Shown piece after piece: positions 26,935-36,426 of a stretch of 64,000 nt of DNA. The position numbers and the translations under genes are program-made. Under the pieces are notes generated by a model. The model ran no database searches and was not told the DNA's origin. It was given only the letters and a program-made list of their open reading frames with translations. Positions within the stretch are counted from its first letter, which is position 1. Every line of letters starts with the position of its first letter. The DNA lies in NCBI GenBank assembly GCA_013373175.1, contig JABXII010000007.1:78528-142527 (forward strand), given 5' to 3'. This DNA comes from Campylobacteraceae bacterium. Lineage in GTDB: Bacteria > Campylobacterota > Campylobacteria > Campylobacterales > Arcobacteraceae.

Positions 26935-27681
26935 ATGGTTGATTATATTCTTTTAGAAAAATATGCAAAAGACAAAAGTGTTCTTTTTGTAGAAGATGAT
27001 AAAGATATTATAAAAGAGACAAGTGAATTATTAGAACTAATTTTTCCAAAAGTAGATGTTGCTTTTGATGGAGAAGAAGCCATTGAAAAATATAAAAACT
27101 ACTACAAAGAAAATAACTCATATTATGATGTTGTGATTAGTGATATAAAAATGCCAAATAAAGATGGGATAGAACTCACAAGAGAAGTTTATGATATAAA
27201 TAAAGAACAACTTTTAATAATATTGTCTGCACATAGTGAATCAAGCTATTTACTAGAACTTGTAAACATTGGCATCTCTCATTTTATAACTAAACCATTA
27301 AATTATGACTCTTTCGTTCATGTTCTTTATACAAAGCTAGAGGAACTGTATCAAAAGAGTAACAAAGACAATAGTATTAATAGTACTATTTTAACAATAA
27401 ATGGTACTCTTACTTGGAATAAAGAAACAAAACAACTACTTAAAAATGAAGAGAGTATCAAACTTACAAAAAAAGAGATACTATTGTTAGAAGTACTTTT
27501 TAAGTATAGTGAAAAAACTCATACAATAGAAGAGCTAATCACCATTCTTTGGGCTAATGATGATGAAAAAACACCTAGTGTTTCAAACTTAAAAAATATA
27601 ATTTCAAGGCTTAGAAAAAAGGTTCCAGAACTAGATTTAGAAAATGTTTATGGGTTTGGATATCGAATTAATCTAAAATAA
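26935..27681 (+). CDS. OmpR-family response regulator
   Basis: 248 aa. Receiver domain (about 12-130) with FVEDDKD, phospho-acceptor Asp70 in VVISDIKMP, and KPLN lysine. The winged helix (about 160-248) ends in GFGYRINLK. ATG with TAGGAG 6 nt upstream, and a TATAAT at 26904-26909. Its probable partner is the divergent PAS kinase. A single-receiver protein gene follows after 54 nt. It closely parallels the orphan regulator at 8079-8816. Confidence 0.92.
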   Translation: MVDYILLEKYAKDKSVLFVEDDKDIIKETSELLELIFPKVDVAFDGEEAIEKYKNYYKENNSYYDVVISDIKMPNKDGIELTREVYDINKEQLLIILSAHSESSYLLELVNIGISHFITKPLNYDSFVHVLYTKLEELYQKSNKDNSINSTILTINGTLTWNKETKQLLKNEESIKLTKKEILLLEVLFKYSEKTHTIEELITILWANDDEKTPSVSNLKNIISRLRKKVPELDLENVYGFGYRINLK

Positions 27682-27705
27682 TGATACCTTTATAGTACTA
27701 TTTAT

Positions 27706-27724
27706 CACTATAATTTTTATAGTG
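27706..27724 (+). promoter_or_regulatory. Hairpin directly before a ribosome-binding site
   Basis: CACTATAA and TTATAGTG make a perfect 8-bp stem with a 3-nt loop, ending one base inside the GGGAGG Shine-Dalgarno of the CheY-like gene at 27736. It could end the upstream regulator transcript or modulate translation of the next gene. Confidence 0.4.
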
Positions 27725-27735
27725 GGAGGTGTATC

Positions 27736-28119
27736 ATGCTAAGTACATCACAAAACTATAAAAATTTTACTATTCTGTACGTAGAAGATGAGAGTATTGT
27801 TAGATCTAATGTAGAGATTTGTTTAAACTACATTTTTAATGTAATAATTGCAGAAAATGGCAAAGTAGGTCTTGAAAAATTCAACAATGAAAAAATAGAC
27901 TTAATTATTACAGATATCAATATGCCTCAAAAAGATGGAATAGCAATGCTAAAAGAGATAAGAGATGTTAACCCTCATATTCCATGCATCATAACTTCTG
28001 CTGTAGATATAGAAATAATCGAAAGAATTAAGAGCTTAGGTGTTAGTAAATGCATACCAAAACCTTTTGATATGAAAGATTTACTTAATTGTAGTATGAA
28101 GGTATTAGATTCAATATAA
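27736..28119 (+). CDS. Single-domain CheY-like response regulator
   Basis: 127 aa, a receiver domain only. VEDES at 17-21 gives the acidic pair, Asp60 (LIITDINMP) is the phosphorylation site, the Thr/Ser switch is in IITSAV, and Lys is in IPKPFD. With no output domain it would act by protein contact or as a phosphate shuttle. Strong GGGAGG Shine-Dalgarno. It lies in line with the regulator upstream and a small lipoprotein 11 nt downstream. Not the chemotaxis CheY by context, as no che genes are near. Confidence 0.9.
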   Translation: MLSTSQNYKNFTILYVEDESIVRSNVEICLNYIFNVIIAENGKVGLEKFNNEKIDLIITDINMPQKDGIAMLKEIRDVNPHIPCIITSAVDIEIIERIKSLGVSKCIPKPFDMKDLLNCSMKVLDSI

Positions 28120-28130
28120 AAGGAGTCTAA

Positions 28131-28316
28131 ATGAAAAATCTTTTTTTAACAATTGTATCTTTTGTTTTTTGTTCTTTAATTTTTGTCTCTTGTGCAAGCA
28201 GTGAAGAAATCACAAGAGAAGAGTGTAAAGCTTTAGGACTAGAATTTAAAAAAGAAAAAGTCTTAAACTATAGAACTGGAAAATATGAAATTAGAAGTTT
28301 TTGTAAAGAAAACTAG
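28131..28316 (+). CDS. Small lipoprotein
   Basis: 61 aa. A lipoprotein signal peptide (MKNLF, hydrophobic core, lipobox FVSC with Cys21) is followed by about 40 mature residues containing two more Cys (ECKALGLEFK and SFCKEN) that could form a disulfide. No family was recognised. AAGGAG Shine-Dalgarno and 11-nt spacing to the CheY-like gene suggest one transcript, ended by the hairpin at 28314. Confidence 0.75.
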   Translation: MKNLFLTIVSFVFCSLIFVSCASSEEITREECKALGLEFKKEKVLNYRTGKYEIRSFCKEN

Positions 28317-28338
28317 AGTAGAAATACTCTAATTTTTT
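28314..28338 (+). terminator. Rho-independent terminator
   Basis: TAGAGTA and TACTCTA pair over a GAAA tetraloop, followed by AATTTTTT. It overlaps the stop codon of the lipoprotein gene. Confidence 0.75.
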
Positions 28339-28837
28339 AGATAAAGTCATTTTTATAGTCTACATAACGTCCTGCATGTTTTATTAATTTTTCAACATCT
28401 TCATCAGTCAATTCTTTAACTACTTTTGCTGGACTTCCCATAATTAAACTTTTTGGAGGAAATTTTTTACCTGAAGTAACAAGAGAGTTTGCACCAACAA
28501 TACTTCCTTCACCAATAACTGCATGGTCTAAGATAGTAGCACTCATCCCTATTAAACAGTTATCTTCGATTGTACATCCATGAAGCATAACTTTATGTCC
28601 TATAGTTACATTGTCTCCTAGGATTGTTTCTGAATCTGTATCCATATGAATCATTGATAAATCTTGAACATTTGTATTATTACCAATTTTAATATTATTT
28701 ATATCTCCTCTTAAAACACAACCAAACCAAACTGAAGAGTTTTCTCCTATTTCAACTTTTCCAATAACATCTGCACTTGGTGCAACCCATGCAGTAGGTG
28801 CAATTTTTGGATAATGTCCTTTAAACTTCAATAGCAT
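28337..28837 (-). CDS. Gamma-carbonic anhydrase family protein
   Basis: 166 aa from the ATG at 28835-28837, which is placed 6 nt after AGGGAG; an in-frame ATG 18 nt upstream has no ribosome-binding site. The left-handed beta-helix hexapeptide repeats run from about 12 to 145, with zinc His motifs MIHMDTDS and IGHKVMLHGC, and RGDINNIKIG. This YrdA/CaiE-like group contains zinc-binding trimers; carbonic anhydrase activity varies between members. It is convergent with the lipoprotein gene. Confidence 0.9.
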   Translation of the reverse strand: MLLKFKGHYPKIAPTAWVAPSADVIGKVEIGENSSVWFGCVLRGDINNIKIGNNTNVQDLSMIHMDTDSETILGDNVTIGHKVMLHGCTIEDNCLIGMSATILDHAVIGEGSIVGANSLVTSGKKFPPKSLIMGSPAKVVKELTDEDVEKLIKHAGRYVDYKNDFI

Positions 28838-28939
28838 ATAATTCTCCCTAATCATATATTGTAATGATAAATTATAACTAGTGATATAAAAAAATTCAAG
28901 ATATGTAGTTTAAAAAGTTTTGTATTTAAAAGAGTGGGT

Positions 28940-28970
28940 AAAAAAGTCAAGATTAGACCTTGACTTTTTT
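28940..28970 (-). terminator. Rho-independent terminator of argG
   Basis: A perfect 12-bp stem (AAAAAAGTCAAG with CTTGACTTTTTT) and 7-nt loop lie 5 nt after the argG stop, with a T-tract on the minus strand. Confidence 0.85.
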
Positions 28971-28975
28971 ATTTT

Positions 28976-30223
28976 TTATAAGTGGTAATATTTTTTGTTT
29001 TGACCTGAAATAATAAATCTTAATGCATTAAGTCTAATAAATCCTTCTGCATCTTTTTGATTATATACTTCATCTTCTTCAAAAGTAGAGTGTGCTTCAG
29101 AGAATAGAGATTTTTCAGATTCTCTTCCAACAACAATAACATTTCCTTTGTAAAGTTTTAACTTAACAGTTCCCTCTACATTTTCTTGTGTTTTGTCAAT
29201 TGCTGCTTGCATCATTTCTCTCTCAGGAGAGAACCAGTAACCTTGGTAGATTAACTTAGCATATTTAGGCATTAACTCATCTTTTAAGTGAGAAGCTTCT
29301 CTATCTAAAGTTATTGATTCAATTGCTCTATGAGCTTTTAGCATGATAGTTCCACCTGGAGTTTCATAACAACCTCTTGCTTTCATACCAACATATCTAT
29401 TTTCAACAATATCAATTCTTCCAATACCATGTTTATTTCCATAGTTATTTAAAGTCTCTAAGATAGTTGCTGGTGACATTTCTTTACCATTGATTGCAAT
29501 AGGGTCACCATTTTTATATGAGATTGTGATATATTCTGCTTCATCAGGAGCTTCTTCTGGTGAATTTGTCCATAACCACATATCTTCACTTGGTTCTGCA
29601 TTTGGGTCTTCTAAAGATAAACCTTCATAAGAAATATGTAAAAGGTTTGCATCCATAGAGTATGGTGAAATTATAGGATTTCCTTCTGCATCAATATGTT
29701 TTTTATCAATTTCAATTCCATTTTGTTTTGCATAAGCTAATAATTTTTCTCTTGAATTTAAATCCCATTCTCTCCAAGGAGCAATAACAGTAATATCTGG
29801 GTTTAATCCTAAGTAACCAAGTTCAAATCTTACTTGGTCATTTCCTTTACCTGTTGCACCATGAGATACTGCATCTGCACCCATTTTTTCTGCAATTTCA
29901 ATTTGCTTTTTAGCAATAAGAGGTCTAGCAATAGAAGTACCTAATAAATATTCACCTTCATAAATTGCATTTGCTCTAAACATTGGGAATACATAATCTT
30001 TAACAAACTCTTCTTTAATATCTAAAATAAAAATATTCTCTGGTTTAATTCCACAAGCAAGTGCTTTTTCTCTTGCTGGCTCAACTTCTTCACCTTGACC
30101 TAAATCAGCTGTAAAAGTTATAACTTCTGCGTTATACTCATCTTGTAGCCATTTTAATATAGTAGAAGTATCTAACCCACCACTGTAAGCTAATACTACT
30201 TTTTTAACATCTTTTTTGTTCAT
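28976..30223 (-). CDS. argG: Argininosuccinate synthase
   Basis: 415 aa. The N-terminal ATP pyrophosphatase motif [10 protein letters not shown] (residues 13-22) is intact, with [15 protein letters not shown] and APWREWDL further on and the tetramer arm at the C-terminus (QNKKYYHL). It joins citrulline and aspartate in arginine synthesis. ATG with AGGAT upstream. It stands alone between a terminator and the MCP gene; argF lies 17 kb away. Confidence 0.97.
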   Translation of the reverse strand: MNKKDVKKVVLAYSGGLDTSTILKWLQDEYNAEVITFTADLGQGEEVEPAREKALACGIKPENIFILDIKEEFVKDYVFPMFRANAIYEGEYLLGTSIARPLIAKKQIEIAEKMGADAVSHGATGKGNDQVRFELGYLGLNPDITVIAPWREWDLNSREKLLAYAKQNGIEIDKKHIDAEGNPIISPYSMDANLLHISYEGLSLEDPNAEPSEDMWLWTNSPEEAPDEAEYITISYKNGDPIAINGKEMSPATILETLNNYGNKHGIGRIDIVENRYVGMKARGCYETPGGTIMLKAHRAIESITLDREASHLKDELMPKYAKLIYQGYWFSPEREMMQAAIDKTQENVEGTVKLKLYKGNVIVVGRESEKSLFSEAHSTFEEDEVYNQKDAEGFIRLNALRFIISGQNKKYYHL

Positions 30224-30325
30224 AATATATCCTATGAAATGGTTATTTTAAAGAATATATTTTAACAAAAGAAAGCTATAAAATAGTTTATATAACTTTC
30301 TTTTTTTTGTTATGTTATTTATTGT

Positions 30326-31762
30326 CTAAGCAGTATCTTTTCCAATAAATTCTTTTTCATTTGCTTCTGAAACAATAAATTTAGCGATTTTATCTGTTTG
30401 TTGTGCTACAGTTTTAGTTTCATTAGCAATTGAAGCGTTTTGTTGTGTTTGTTGGTCAAGACTATTGATTGCATCATTAATCTGAACAATTCCAGCTTCT
30501 TGTTCCTTTGAAGCAGATTCCACATTTGAAATAAGTTCAATTGTTTTAGTAATATTTTCATTAAGATAGTTATATCCTAAAATCATTTTATCTGAAATCA
30601 CTTTTCCATTATTTGCTTTGTCTGTAGCTTTTTCAACTAAGTTTTTAATCTCTTTAGCTGCTTCAGCAGATCTAGATGCAAGATTTCTAACTTCTTGTGC
30701 AACAACTGCAAATCCTCTTCCTGCTTCACCAGCAGTAGCTGCTTCAACTGCTGCATTTAGTGAAAGAATATTTGTTTGGAATGCTATTTGGTCAATTACA
30801 GTAATTGCTTCATTTATAGCATTAACTTCATCATCAATTTCATTCATCGCAGTTGTCGTTTGTTGCGCTAAATCTTTTCCTTCATTTGCCGAGACAGTAA
30901 CTTGATTTGCAAATTCAGTCATTTTTATAACATTTTGCGTGTTTAATGAAATATTTGAGGTAATCTCTTCTAAAGCAGCAGCTGTTTCTTCTAATGATGC
31001 AGCAGCTTCATTTGAATTAGTATTTAAGCTATCAACATTTGCTAAAAGAACAGTTGAACTCTTTTCTAGTGTAAGTCCATTTTTTTTGTTATCTAATAAC
31101 ATTTTATTAATAACATCTGCTAAATTATTAAGTCCAATTGCTGTTTCACCTAAATTATCATCCTCTGTTATTTTGTATGTAAAGTCAAGGTTTTGATAAG
31201 AGATTAAAGCTTTTGTAATATTGTTTAAATCATTATCTACTTTAGAAGATACAATTTTAAACAGTTCATTGATTCCATTTTTAAGTTCTTCAATAGCTGT
31301 ATTTTTTGTACTTTCTTTTATAGTTTGATTCATATTACCTTCTTTTGCTACATCTATAGCATCTTTTACAGAAGTAATTACTCTTTTTGAATCAGTAATA
31401 TCTTGAGCAAATTTAACTACTCTTATTACTACCCCTTTACTATTCTTTACAGGAGTATAAGAAGCTTGAATCCAGATTGAACTACCATCTTTTTTGAATC
31501 TTTCAAATTCATTAATATTTGATTTACCACTAGCTAAATCTTTCCAAAATTGTGAGTATTCAGCAGAATTTGCATAATTTTTATCACAAAACATTCTGTG
31601 GTGTTTCCCTTCAATTTCATTTAAAGAGTACCCTAGAGCATTTAAAAAATTATTATTTGCATGAATAATTGTACCATCAGGTTTAAAAGATATAATTGCA
31701 TAGTTTTCTTCCATTGCAAGTAATCTCCCTGATTCTTCCTGTGTTTTTCCTAAATTAAACAT
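30326..31762 (-). CDS. Soluble PAS-domain methyl-accepting chemotaxis protein
   Basis: 478 aa with no membrane segment. A PAS domain (about 15-130; [18 protein letters not shown], with [10 protein letters not shown]) is followed by a linker and a full signalling hairpin (about 235-465), whose tip reads [20 protein letters not shown] followed by [18 protein letters not shown]. It would sense an intracellular signal, possibly redox or energy state, and relay it to CheA. No C-terminal CheR/CheB-binding pentapeptide is visible. The Shine-Dalgarno AAAGGGAGG lies in the loop of a short inverted repeat (AAGTAC/GTACTT). Confidence 0.93.
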   Translation of the reverse strand: MFNLGKTQEESGRLLAMEENYAIISFKPDGTIIHANNNFLNALGYSLNEIEGKHHRMFCDKNYANSAEYSQFWKDLASGKSNINEFERFKKDGSSIWIQASYTPVKNSKGVVIRVVKFAQDITDSKRVITSVKDAIDVAKEGNMNQTIKESTKNTAIEELKNGINELFKIVSSKVDNDLNNITKALISYQNLDFTYKITEDDNLGETAIGLNNLADVINKMLLDNKKNGLTLEKSSTVLLANVDSLNTNSNEAAASLEETAAALEEITSNISLNTQNVIKMTEFANQVTVSANEGKDLAQQTTTAMNEIDDEVNAINEAITVIDQIAFQTNILSLNAAVEAATAGEAGRGFAVVAQEVRNLASRSAEAAKEIKNLVEKATDKANNGKVISDKMILGYNYLNENITKTIELISNVESASKEQEAGIVQINDAINSLDQQTQQNASIANETKTVAQQTDKIAKFIVSEANEKEFIGKDTA

Positions 31763-31942
31763 AATAAGTACCTCCCTTTAAGTACTTGAAATATGTGATA
31801 TTCAAATTTTATTTACTTATATTTCAATTGTTAAAAAAATTATAATAGAAGATAGTGTCTAGAAAGTATCATTTTTTTTTACTTTTATATTTTTTTAAAA
31901 TTTATTTTCATTTGTAAAAAAGTGTTTTTAAATAGTTTTAGA

Positions 31943-31948
31943 TATAAT
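31943..31948 (+). promoter_or_regulatory. -10 box of the S4 gene implying a leaderless transcript
   Basis: TATAAT ends 7 nt before the ATG at 31956 with no Shine-Dalgarno between them. Confidence 0.45.
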
Positions 31949-31955
31949 TTATACT

Positions 31956-32207
31956 ATGAGAATAGATAAATATTTAAATGCAGTTAATATAACAAAAAGA
32001 AGAGCAGTTGCTGAAGATATGCTTGAGCACAAAGTTGTCTTTATAAATGGACAGGTTGTTAAGAAAGCAAAAGAGGTAAAAGTTGGAGATACAATTGAAA
32101 TAAAATATCTTGAAAGAACTGATAAATTTGAAGTTCTTCAAATACCAACTACAAAATCCACTCCAAAATCAAAAATGGATGAATATGTAAAAAGAGTGCA
32201 AGGATAA
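31956..32207 (+). CDS. S4-domain RNA-binding protein (HslR/RqcP-like)
   Basis: 83 aa. A single S4 domain (MRIDKYLNAVNITKRR, then VFINGQVVKKAKEVKVGD) fills the protein. Relatives include HslR (Hsp15) and RqcP, which bind ribosomes with nascent-chain-tRNA stuck on the 50S subunit. It is first in a run with trpD, tsaE and lptB (gaps of 4-9 nt or overlap), so it may be cotranscribed with them. No ribosome-binding site precedes its ATG. Confidence 0.85.
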   Translation: MRIDKYLNAVNITKRRAVAEDMLEHKVVFINGQVVKKAKEVKVGDTIEIKYLERTDKFEVLQIPTTKSTPKSKMDEYVKRVQG

Positions 32208-32211
32208 GAGT

Positions 32212-33195
32212 ATGTTTAATATGGCAAAATTAAAATTTGATGATATTTTTGAAAATAAATTACCCGAAGAAGAAGTTAGAGAATATTTAATTGAATTATA
32301 TAAAAGAGGGGAAACTGCTGCTGAAATTGCAGGCGCTGCAAGTGCTATGAGGGACCATTTAATTCCATTACCTGTACATTATAGTTTAAAAGAAAAAATA
32401 ATTGATAATTGCGGGACAGGTGGGGATAAATCAAATTCATTCAATATCTCAACTACTGTTTCAATTCTTTTGTCTGCATGCGGGTGTTATGTTGCAAAAC
32501 ATGGAAATAGAAGTATTACAAGTAAAAGTGGTAGTGCAGATATGTTAGAAGCGCTTGGATTAAATTTAAATCATTCTTTAGAAAATACAGCAAAGATGTT
32601 AGAAGACACTGGTTTTTGCTTTATGTTTGCACAAAATCATCATCCTGCAATGAAATATGTTATGCCAATTAGAAGATCAATTCCACACAGAACAATATTT
32701 AATATTTTAGGACCTTTAGCTAATCCTGCTACTGTATCAAAACAATTGATAGGGGTATTTAGTGATTCTTATATTAATAAAATGATTACGGCACTTACTT
32801 TATTAGATACAAATAGAGCGATGGTTGTAAGTTCAAAAGATGGGATGGATGAAATATCTATAAGTGATATAACTTATGCAACTAGTTTAATCAATCAAAG
32901 AACTAGTGACTTTATTATAGACCCACAAGAATATGGAATAAAGTTATCTCCTAAAGAAGCAATCTTAGGTGGAGATGCAGTTGATAATGCAAAGATTACA
33001 AAAGCAATATTATCTAATGAAGAAGAGGGTGCAAAACTTGATATCGTCTTATTAAATGCAGCAGCAGCACTAGAAGTAGATGGAAAAGCAAGAGATATAA
33101 AAGAAGGTATAGAGATTGCAAAAGAGACTATTCAAAGTGGTAAAGCAAAAACTAAATTAGACCAAATCATTGATGCCTCTTTAAAATTAAACTAG
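32212..33195 (+). CDS. trpD: Anthranilate phosphoribosyltransferase
   Basis: 327 aa. PRPP-binding NCGTGGDKSNSFNIST (about 66-81), anthranilate site HGNRSITSKSGSADMLE, and RSIPHRTIFNILGPLANP. It converts anthranilate and PRPP to phosphoribosyl-anthranilate in tryptophan synthesis. ATG at 32212 with AAGGA 8 nt upstream; MAKL three codons later is possible. It is isolated from other trp genes, sitting between the S4 gene and tsaE. Confidence 0.96.
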   Translation: MFNMAKLKFDDIFENKLPEEEVREYLIELYKRGETAAEIAGAASAMRDHLIPLPVHYSLKEKIIDNCGTGGDKSNSFNISTTVSILLSACGCYVAKHGNRSITSKSGSADMLEALGLNLNHSLENTAKMLEDTGFCFMFAQNHHPAMKYVMPIRRSIPHRTIFNILGPLANPATVSKQLIGVFSDSYINKMITALTLLDTNRAMVVSSKDGMDEISISDITYATSLINQRTSDFIIDPQEYGIKLSPKEAILGGDAVDNAKITKAILSNEEEGAKLDIVLLNAAAALEVDGKARDIKEGIEIAKETIQSGKAKTKLDQIIDASLKLN

Positions 33196-33204
33196 GTAAG
33201 AGTA

Positions 33205-33615
33205 TTGATTTTAGCTTTAAATGAAATTGATAAAATAGTAAAAAAAGTCTCTTTATCAACAAAGTCTAAACAAGACAATTGTGTTGTTATTTTAAGAGGT
33301 GATTTAGCAAGTGGTAAAACTACTTTTGTAAAACATTTTGTAAAGAGTTTAGGTTTGGATGATGTTGTTAACTCTCCAACATTTTCTTTACAATCAATAT
33401 ATTCAGAAAAAGTTTTTCATTATGATGTTTATAATAAAAGTTTAGAAGAGTTTATCTCTTTAGGTTTATTAGAAGAGTTTGAAAAAGAGGGCATTCACTT
33501 TGTTGAGTGGGGGGATGAACGTTTAGAAGAACTATTAAAATCATATGGCTTTGAAGTACTAGTGTTAAATATAAAAAAAGAAGATGATAAAAGGCAATAT
33601 ATTATAAATGAGTAA
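33205..33615 (+). CDS. tsaE: tRNA threonylcarbamoyladenosine biosynthesis ATPase TsaE
   Basis: 136 aa. Walker A LRGDLASGKTTFVKHF (about 29-44), the NSPTFSL switch, FHYDVYN and FVEWGD. TsaE binds TsaB-TsaD and drives t6A37 formation on ANN-decoding tRNAs. TTG start with GGTAAG upstream; there is no ATG nearby. It overlaps lptB by 8 nt, the same gene pair found in Campylobacter and Helicobacter. Confidence 0.95.
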   Translation: MILALNEIDKIVKKVSLSTKSKQDNCVVILRGDLASGKTTFVKHFVKSLGLDDVVNSPTFSLQSIYSEKVFHYDVYNKSLEEFISLGLLEEFEKEGIHFVEWGDERLEELLKSYGFEVLVLNIKKEDDKRQYIINE

Positions 33616-34330
33616 ATTAAGAATTGAAGATATTAAAAAAAGTATCAAAAAAACACAAATATTACATGGAATCTCACTGGAAGTAAATGCAGGAGAAATC
33701 GTAGGTTTATTAGGGCCAAATGGTGCAGGTAAAACAACTACTTTTTATACTGTTTGTGGATTAGTTGCTCCAACTAGTGGAAAAGTATTTTTTGATGAAG
33801 AAGAGATTACAAAACTTCCTTTACATAAAAGAGCATTAAAAGGAATAGGGTATTTACCTCAAGAGTCATCTATTTTTAAAGATTTGAGTGTTGAAGAAAA
33901 TCTTTTACTAGCTGCAGAAATTATCACTAAAGATAAAGAAGAACAAAGAAAAAGAGTAGAAGATTTACTAGAAGTATTTAATATTGAGCCAATTAGACAA
34001 AGAAAAGGAATCTCTTTATCTGGTGGAGAAAGAAGAAGAACTGAAATTGCAAGAGCTTTAGTATCAAAACCAAAGTTTTTACTTCTTGATGAACCTTTTG
34101 CGGGTGTTGATCCAATTGCTGTTAAAGATATCCAAGAGATTATAAACGAACTTACTAGATTTGGTATTGGTATTTTAATTACAGACCACAATGTAAGAGA
34201 AACTTTACAGATTTGTCATAGAGCTTATGTTATGAAAAATGGTTCATTATTAGCTTCAGGAAAAGCAGATGATATAAAAAGTGATGGTAGTGTAAGAGAA
34301 CACTATTTAGGAGAGAGTTTTAGTTTTTAA
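33608..34330 (+). CDS. lptB: LPS export ABC transporter ATPase LptB
   Basis: 240 aa. Walker A GPNGAGKTTTFY (about 37-48), Q-loop PQESSIF, signature LSGGERRRTEIARAL, Walker B FLLLDEPFAGVDP, and H-loop ITDHNVRE. It powers LptFG extraction of lipopolysaccharide from the inner membrane. It overlaps tsaE by 8 nt and converges with a GGDEF gene, overlapping by 4 nt. In Campylobacter jejuni and Helicobacter pylori rpoN follows this gene; here it does not. Confidence 0.96.
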   Translation: MSKLRIEDIKKSIKKTQILHGISLEVNAGEIVGLLGPNGAGKTTTFYTVCGLVAPTSGKVFFDEEEITKLPLHKRALKGIGYLPQESSIFKDLSVEENLLLAAEIITKDKEEQRKRVEDLLEVFNIEPIRQRKGISLSGGERRRTEIARALVSKPKFLLLDEPFAGVDPIAVKDIQEIINELTRFGIGILITDHNVRETLQICHRAYVMKNGSLLASGKADDIKSDGSVREHYLGESFSF

Positions 34331-35643
34331 AAAACTACAACTCTATTTTTACCTTCTTTTTTAGCTTTGTATAAAGCATCATCTGCTTTTTTTAAAGTAG
34401 ATACTTCATCATCATCTTCTTTGAATCTTGTAACACCAAAGCTTGCTGTTATTTGTCTTGGTACATCATCTTTTTTATAGTTTTCTATTGCTTTTCTAAT
34501 CTTCTCAGCAACTTTCTTTGCACCATTTTCATCTGTTTGAGGTAGTAATACTAAAAACTCTTCTCCTCCCCATCTTGCAACGCAATCATGTTCTCTGATA
34601 CTTTCAAGTAAAACTTTTGCAATTACTCTTAGTATTTCATCCCCTACATTATGACCAAAATCATCATTAATATTTTTAAAGTCATCAATGTCAAAAATAA
34701 TCAAAGACAAGTTGTTTTTATATCTTTTTTCTCTTTTTATCTCTTTTTTGAAAATTTCATTAAATTTTTGTCTATTGAAAAGACCTGTTAATTGGTCATG
34801 ATTTGCTTGATATTCTAAAAGGTTAGATTTCTCTTTTAATTCTGTAATATCAGTAAAAGAGATAACATAGTGTTCTCCTTTTTGCTCATAATCATCTATA
34901 TTAATAGTAAATACTCTATCTTCACCATTTTTATTTTCTATTTTTACAGTTCTATCTATTTCGCTTAGTTTAGAAAGTTTACTTATCCAATTTTTACTAT
35001 CTTCAAAGATGTTTTTATTTAAAAGAGTGCTATCTTGTTTTAGTACATCAAGTATAGAGTTATATTTTTCTAAAAACTCTTCTAAACTTTTAACTTCAAA
35101 GTATTCAAAGAATCTTTTATTAGCATCAATTGGATTTTCTAAGTCAGTTAAAATTACCATATTATCTTGCGCATCAAGAATAGATTTAGTTTGATTTACT
35201 GCTTCTTCAACCTTATTTGCTAGTGTTAAATTAACATGTTCAAGTTTTTTTCTTAAGAAGATTGGTTCTACTGCTTTTATCATACTTTCAATTAGATGAT
35301 ACAAATCAATTGGCTTCATAGCATAAGCACTAACTTTTACATCAATGGCTTTTTTAAGAAAGTCTGGGTCACTGTGGGCACTAGTTATTACAATTGGAAT
35401 CTCATCATCAGTTTTTCTAATTTCAGAGCACATTTCAAGACCACCCATTTTAGGCATGTTAATATCTGTTAAAATTAAATTAATCTCTTTATTCTCTTGA
35501 AATTTTTCTAAACCCTCTTTACCATTTTTTGCTGTTACTACACTATTTACTATTGTACTAATTGTCTTACTTGTAAACTCTCTTACATCATCTTCATCTT
35601 CAACGTATAAAACATTAATATCTTTTAATATGTCTTTATTCAT
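34327..35643 (-). CDS. Receiver-PAS-GGDEF diguanylate cyclase
   Basis: 438 aa. Receiver (about 8-125; VEDEDD, phospho-acceptor Asp60 in LILTDINMP, SAHSD, KPID), a coiled linker, a degenerate PAS (about 155-270), then a GGDEF domain (about 275-438). The active site is ARWGGEEF (359-363) and the inhibitory site REHD (350-353) is intact, so it should be an active, feedback-controlled cyclic di-GMP synthase triggered by phosphorylation. This is the only GGDEF protein in the window with both motifs complete. Its kinase is not adjacent; the PAS kinase at 36423 is the nearest candidate, two genes upstream. Confidence 0.93.
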   Translation of the reverse strand: MNKDILKDINVLYVEDEDDVREFTSKTISTIVNSVVTAKNGKEGLEKFQENKEINLILTDINMPKMGGLEMCSEIRKTDDEIPIVITSAHSDPDFLKKAIDVKVSAYAMKPIDLYHLIESMIKAVEPIFLRKKLEHVNLTLANKVEEAVNQTKSILDAQDNMVILTDLENPIDANKRFFEYFEVKSLEEFLEKYNSILDVLKQDSTLLNKNIFEDSKNWISKLSKLSEIDRTVKIENKNGEDRVFTINIDDYEQKGEHYVISFTDITELKEKSNLLEYQANHDQLTGLFNRQKFNEIFKKEIKREKRYKNNLSLIIFDIDDFKNINDDFGHNVGDEILRVIAKVLLESIREHDCVARWGGEEFLVLLPQTDENGAKKVAEKIRKAIENYKKDDVPRQITASFGVTRFKEDDDEVSTLKKADDALYKAKKEGKNRVVVF

Positions 35644-35700
35644 AAATAGTGCCTTTAACTTTAATAAACTTTATATTATCATGTTACATTATATCAGAAT

Positions 35701-36426
35701 TTACTTATCAAAAATTTTAAGGGCATTCTTTAAATCTTCTTGGGTATCTATACCAAATGATTTTGATTGAACTTCTACCATTGCTATTTTATGACCATTG
35801 TCTATTGCTCTTAATTGTTCTAATTTTTCTATATTTTCTAAAGTAGAAGAGTTTAGACTACAAAATGAATTTAATGATTTTTTGGTAAATCCATAAATAC
35901 CTAAGTGTCCATAATATTGAGAATTTTCATAATGATCTCTATGATATGGTACTTTTGCTCTTGAAAAATAAATGGCATTTTTATGCTCATCTAAAACAAC
36001 TTTTACATGATTTGGGTCATCTGCTAATTCAGAAGATATTTTCTTATAGCATGATGTTATCATTACATCTTCATTTTCTTCTTTTACTTTTTCTACTCTA
36101 TTTATAACAGCTTTTATAACATCCTCTTCAATAAATGGTTCATCAGCTTGTACATTAACAATAACTTCATCTTCTTTTAAATTCAGTTTGTTAACTGCTT
36201 CATTTATTCTGTCTGTTCCACTTTGATGTTCACTTGATGTCATAACTGCATCAAAACCGTGTTCTTTTGCTAAATCAATAACTTCTTGTGAATCTGTTGC
36301 TATTACTACTTTATCTAAAGAACTAACTTGTTTTGCTGTTCTTATAACCATTGGTAAACCTAATATATCAACTAATATTTTATTTTCAAATCTACTTGAA
36401 TTAAGTCTTGCTGGTATTATAATCAT
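35701..36426 (-). CDS. kdsB: 3-deoxy-manno-octulosonate cytidylyltransferase
   Basis: 241 aa. The nucleotidyltransferase opening is IIIPARLNSSRFENK with the expected Arg and Lys, followed by VVIATDSQEV, SGTDRINEA and NVQADEPFI. It activates Kdo with CTP for the LPS inner core. The start overlaps the stop of the PAS kinase gene by 4 nt (ATGA), so the two are cotranscribed and coupled, which is an odd pairing. Confidence 0.96.
   Translation of the reverse strand: MIIIPARLNSSRFENKILVDILGLPMVIRTAKQVSSLDKVVIATDSQEVIDLAKEHGFDAVMTSSEHQSGTDRINEAVNKLNLKEDEVIVNVQADEPFIEEDVIKAVINRVEKVKEENEDVMITSCYKKISSELADDPNHVKVVLDEHKNAIYFSRAKVPYHRDHYENSQYYGHLGIYGFTKKSLNSFCSLNSSTLENIEKLEQLRAIDNGHKIAMVEVQSKSFGIDTQEDLKNALKIFDK

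Noticed and set aside
28940..28970. GTCAAG/CTTGAC inverted repeat as a regulator binding site
   Set aside because: It has a T-tract and lies just after argG, so a terminator explains it fully.
30618..31196. Plus-strand ORFs inside the chemoreceptor gene
   Set aside because: Antisense to well-conserved MCP motifs, with no family features of their own.
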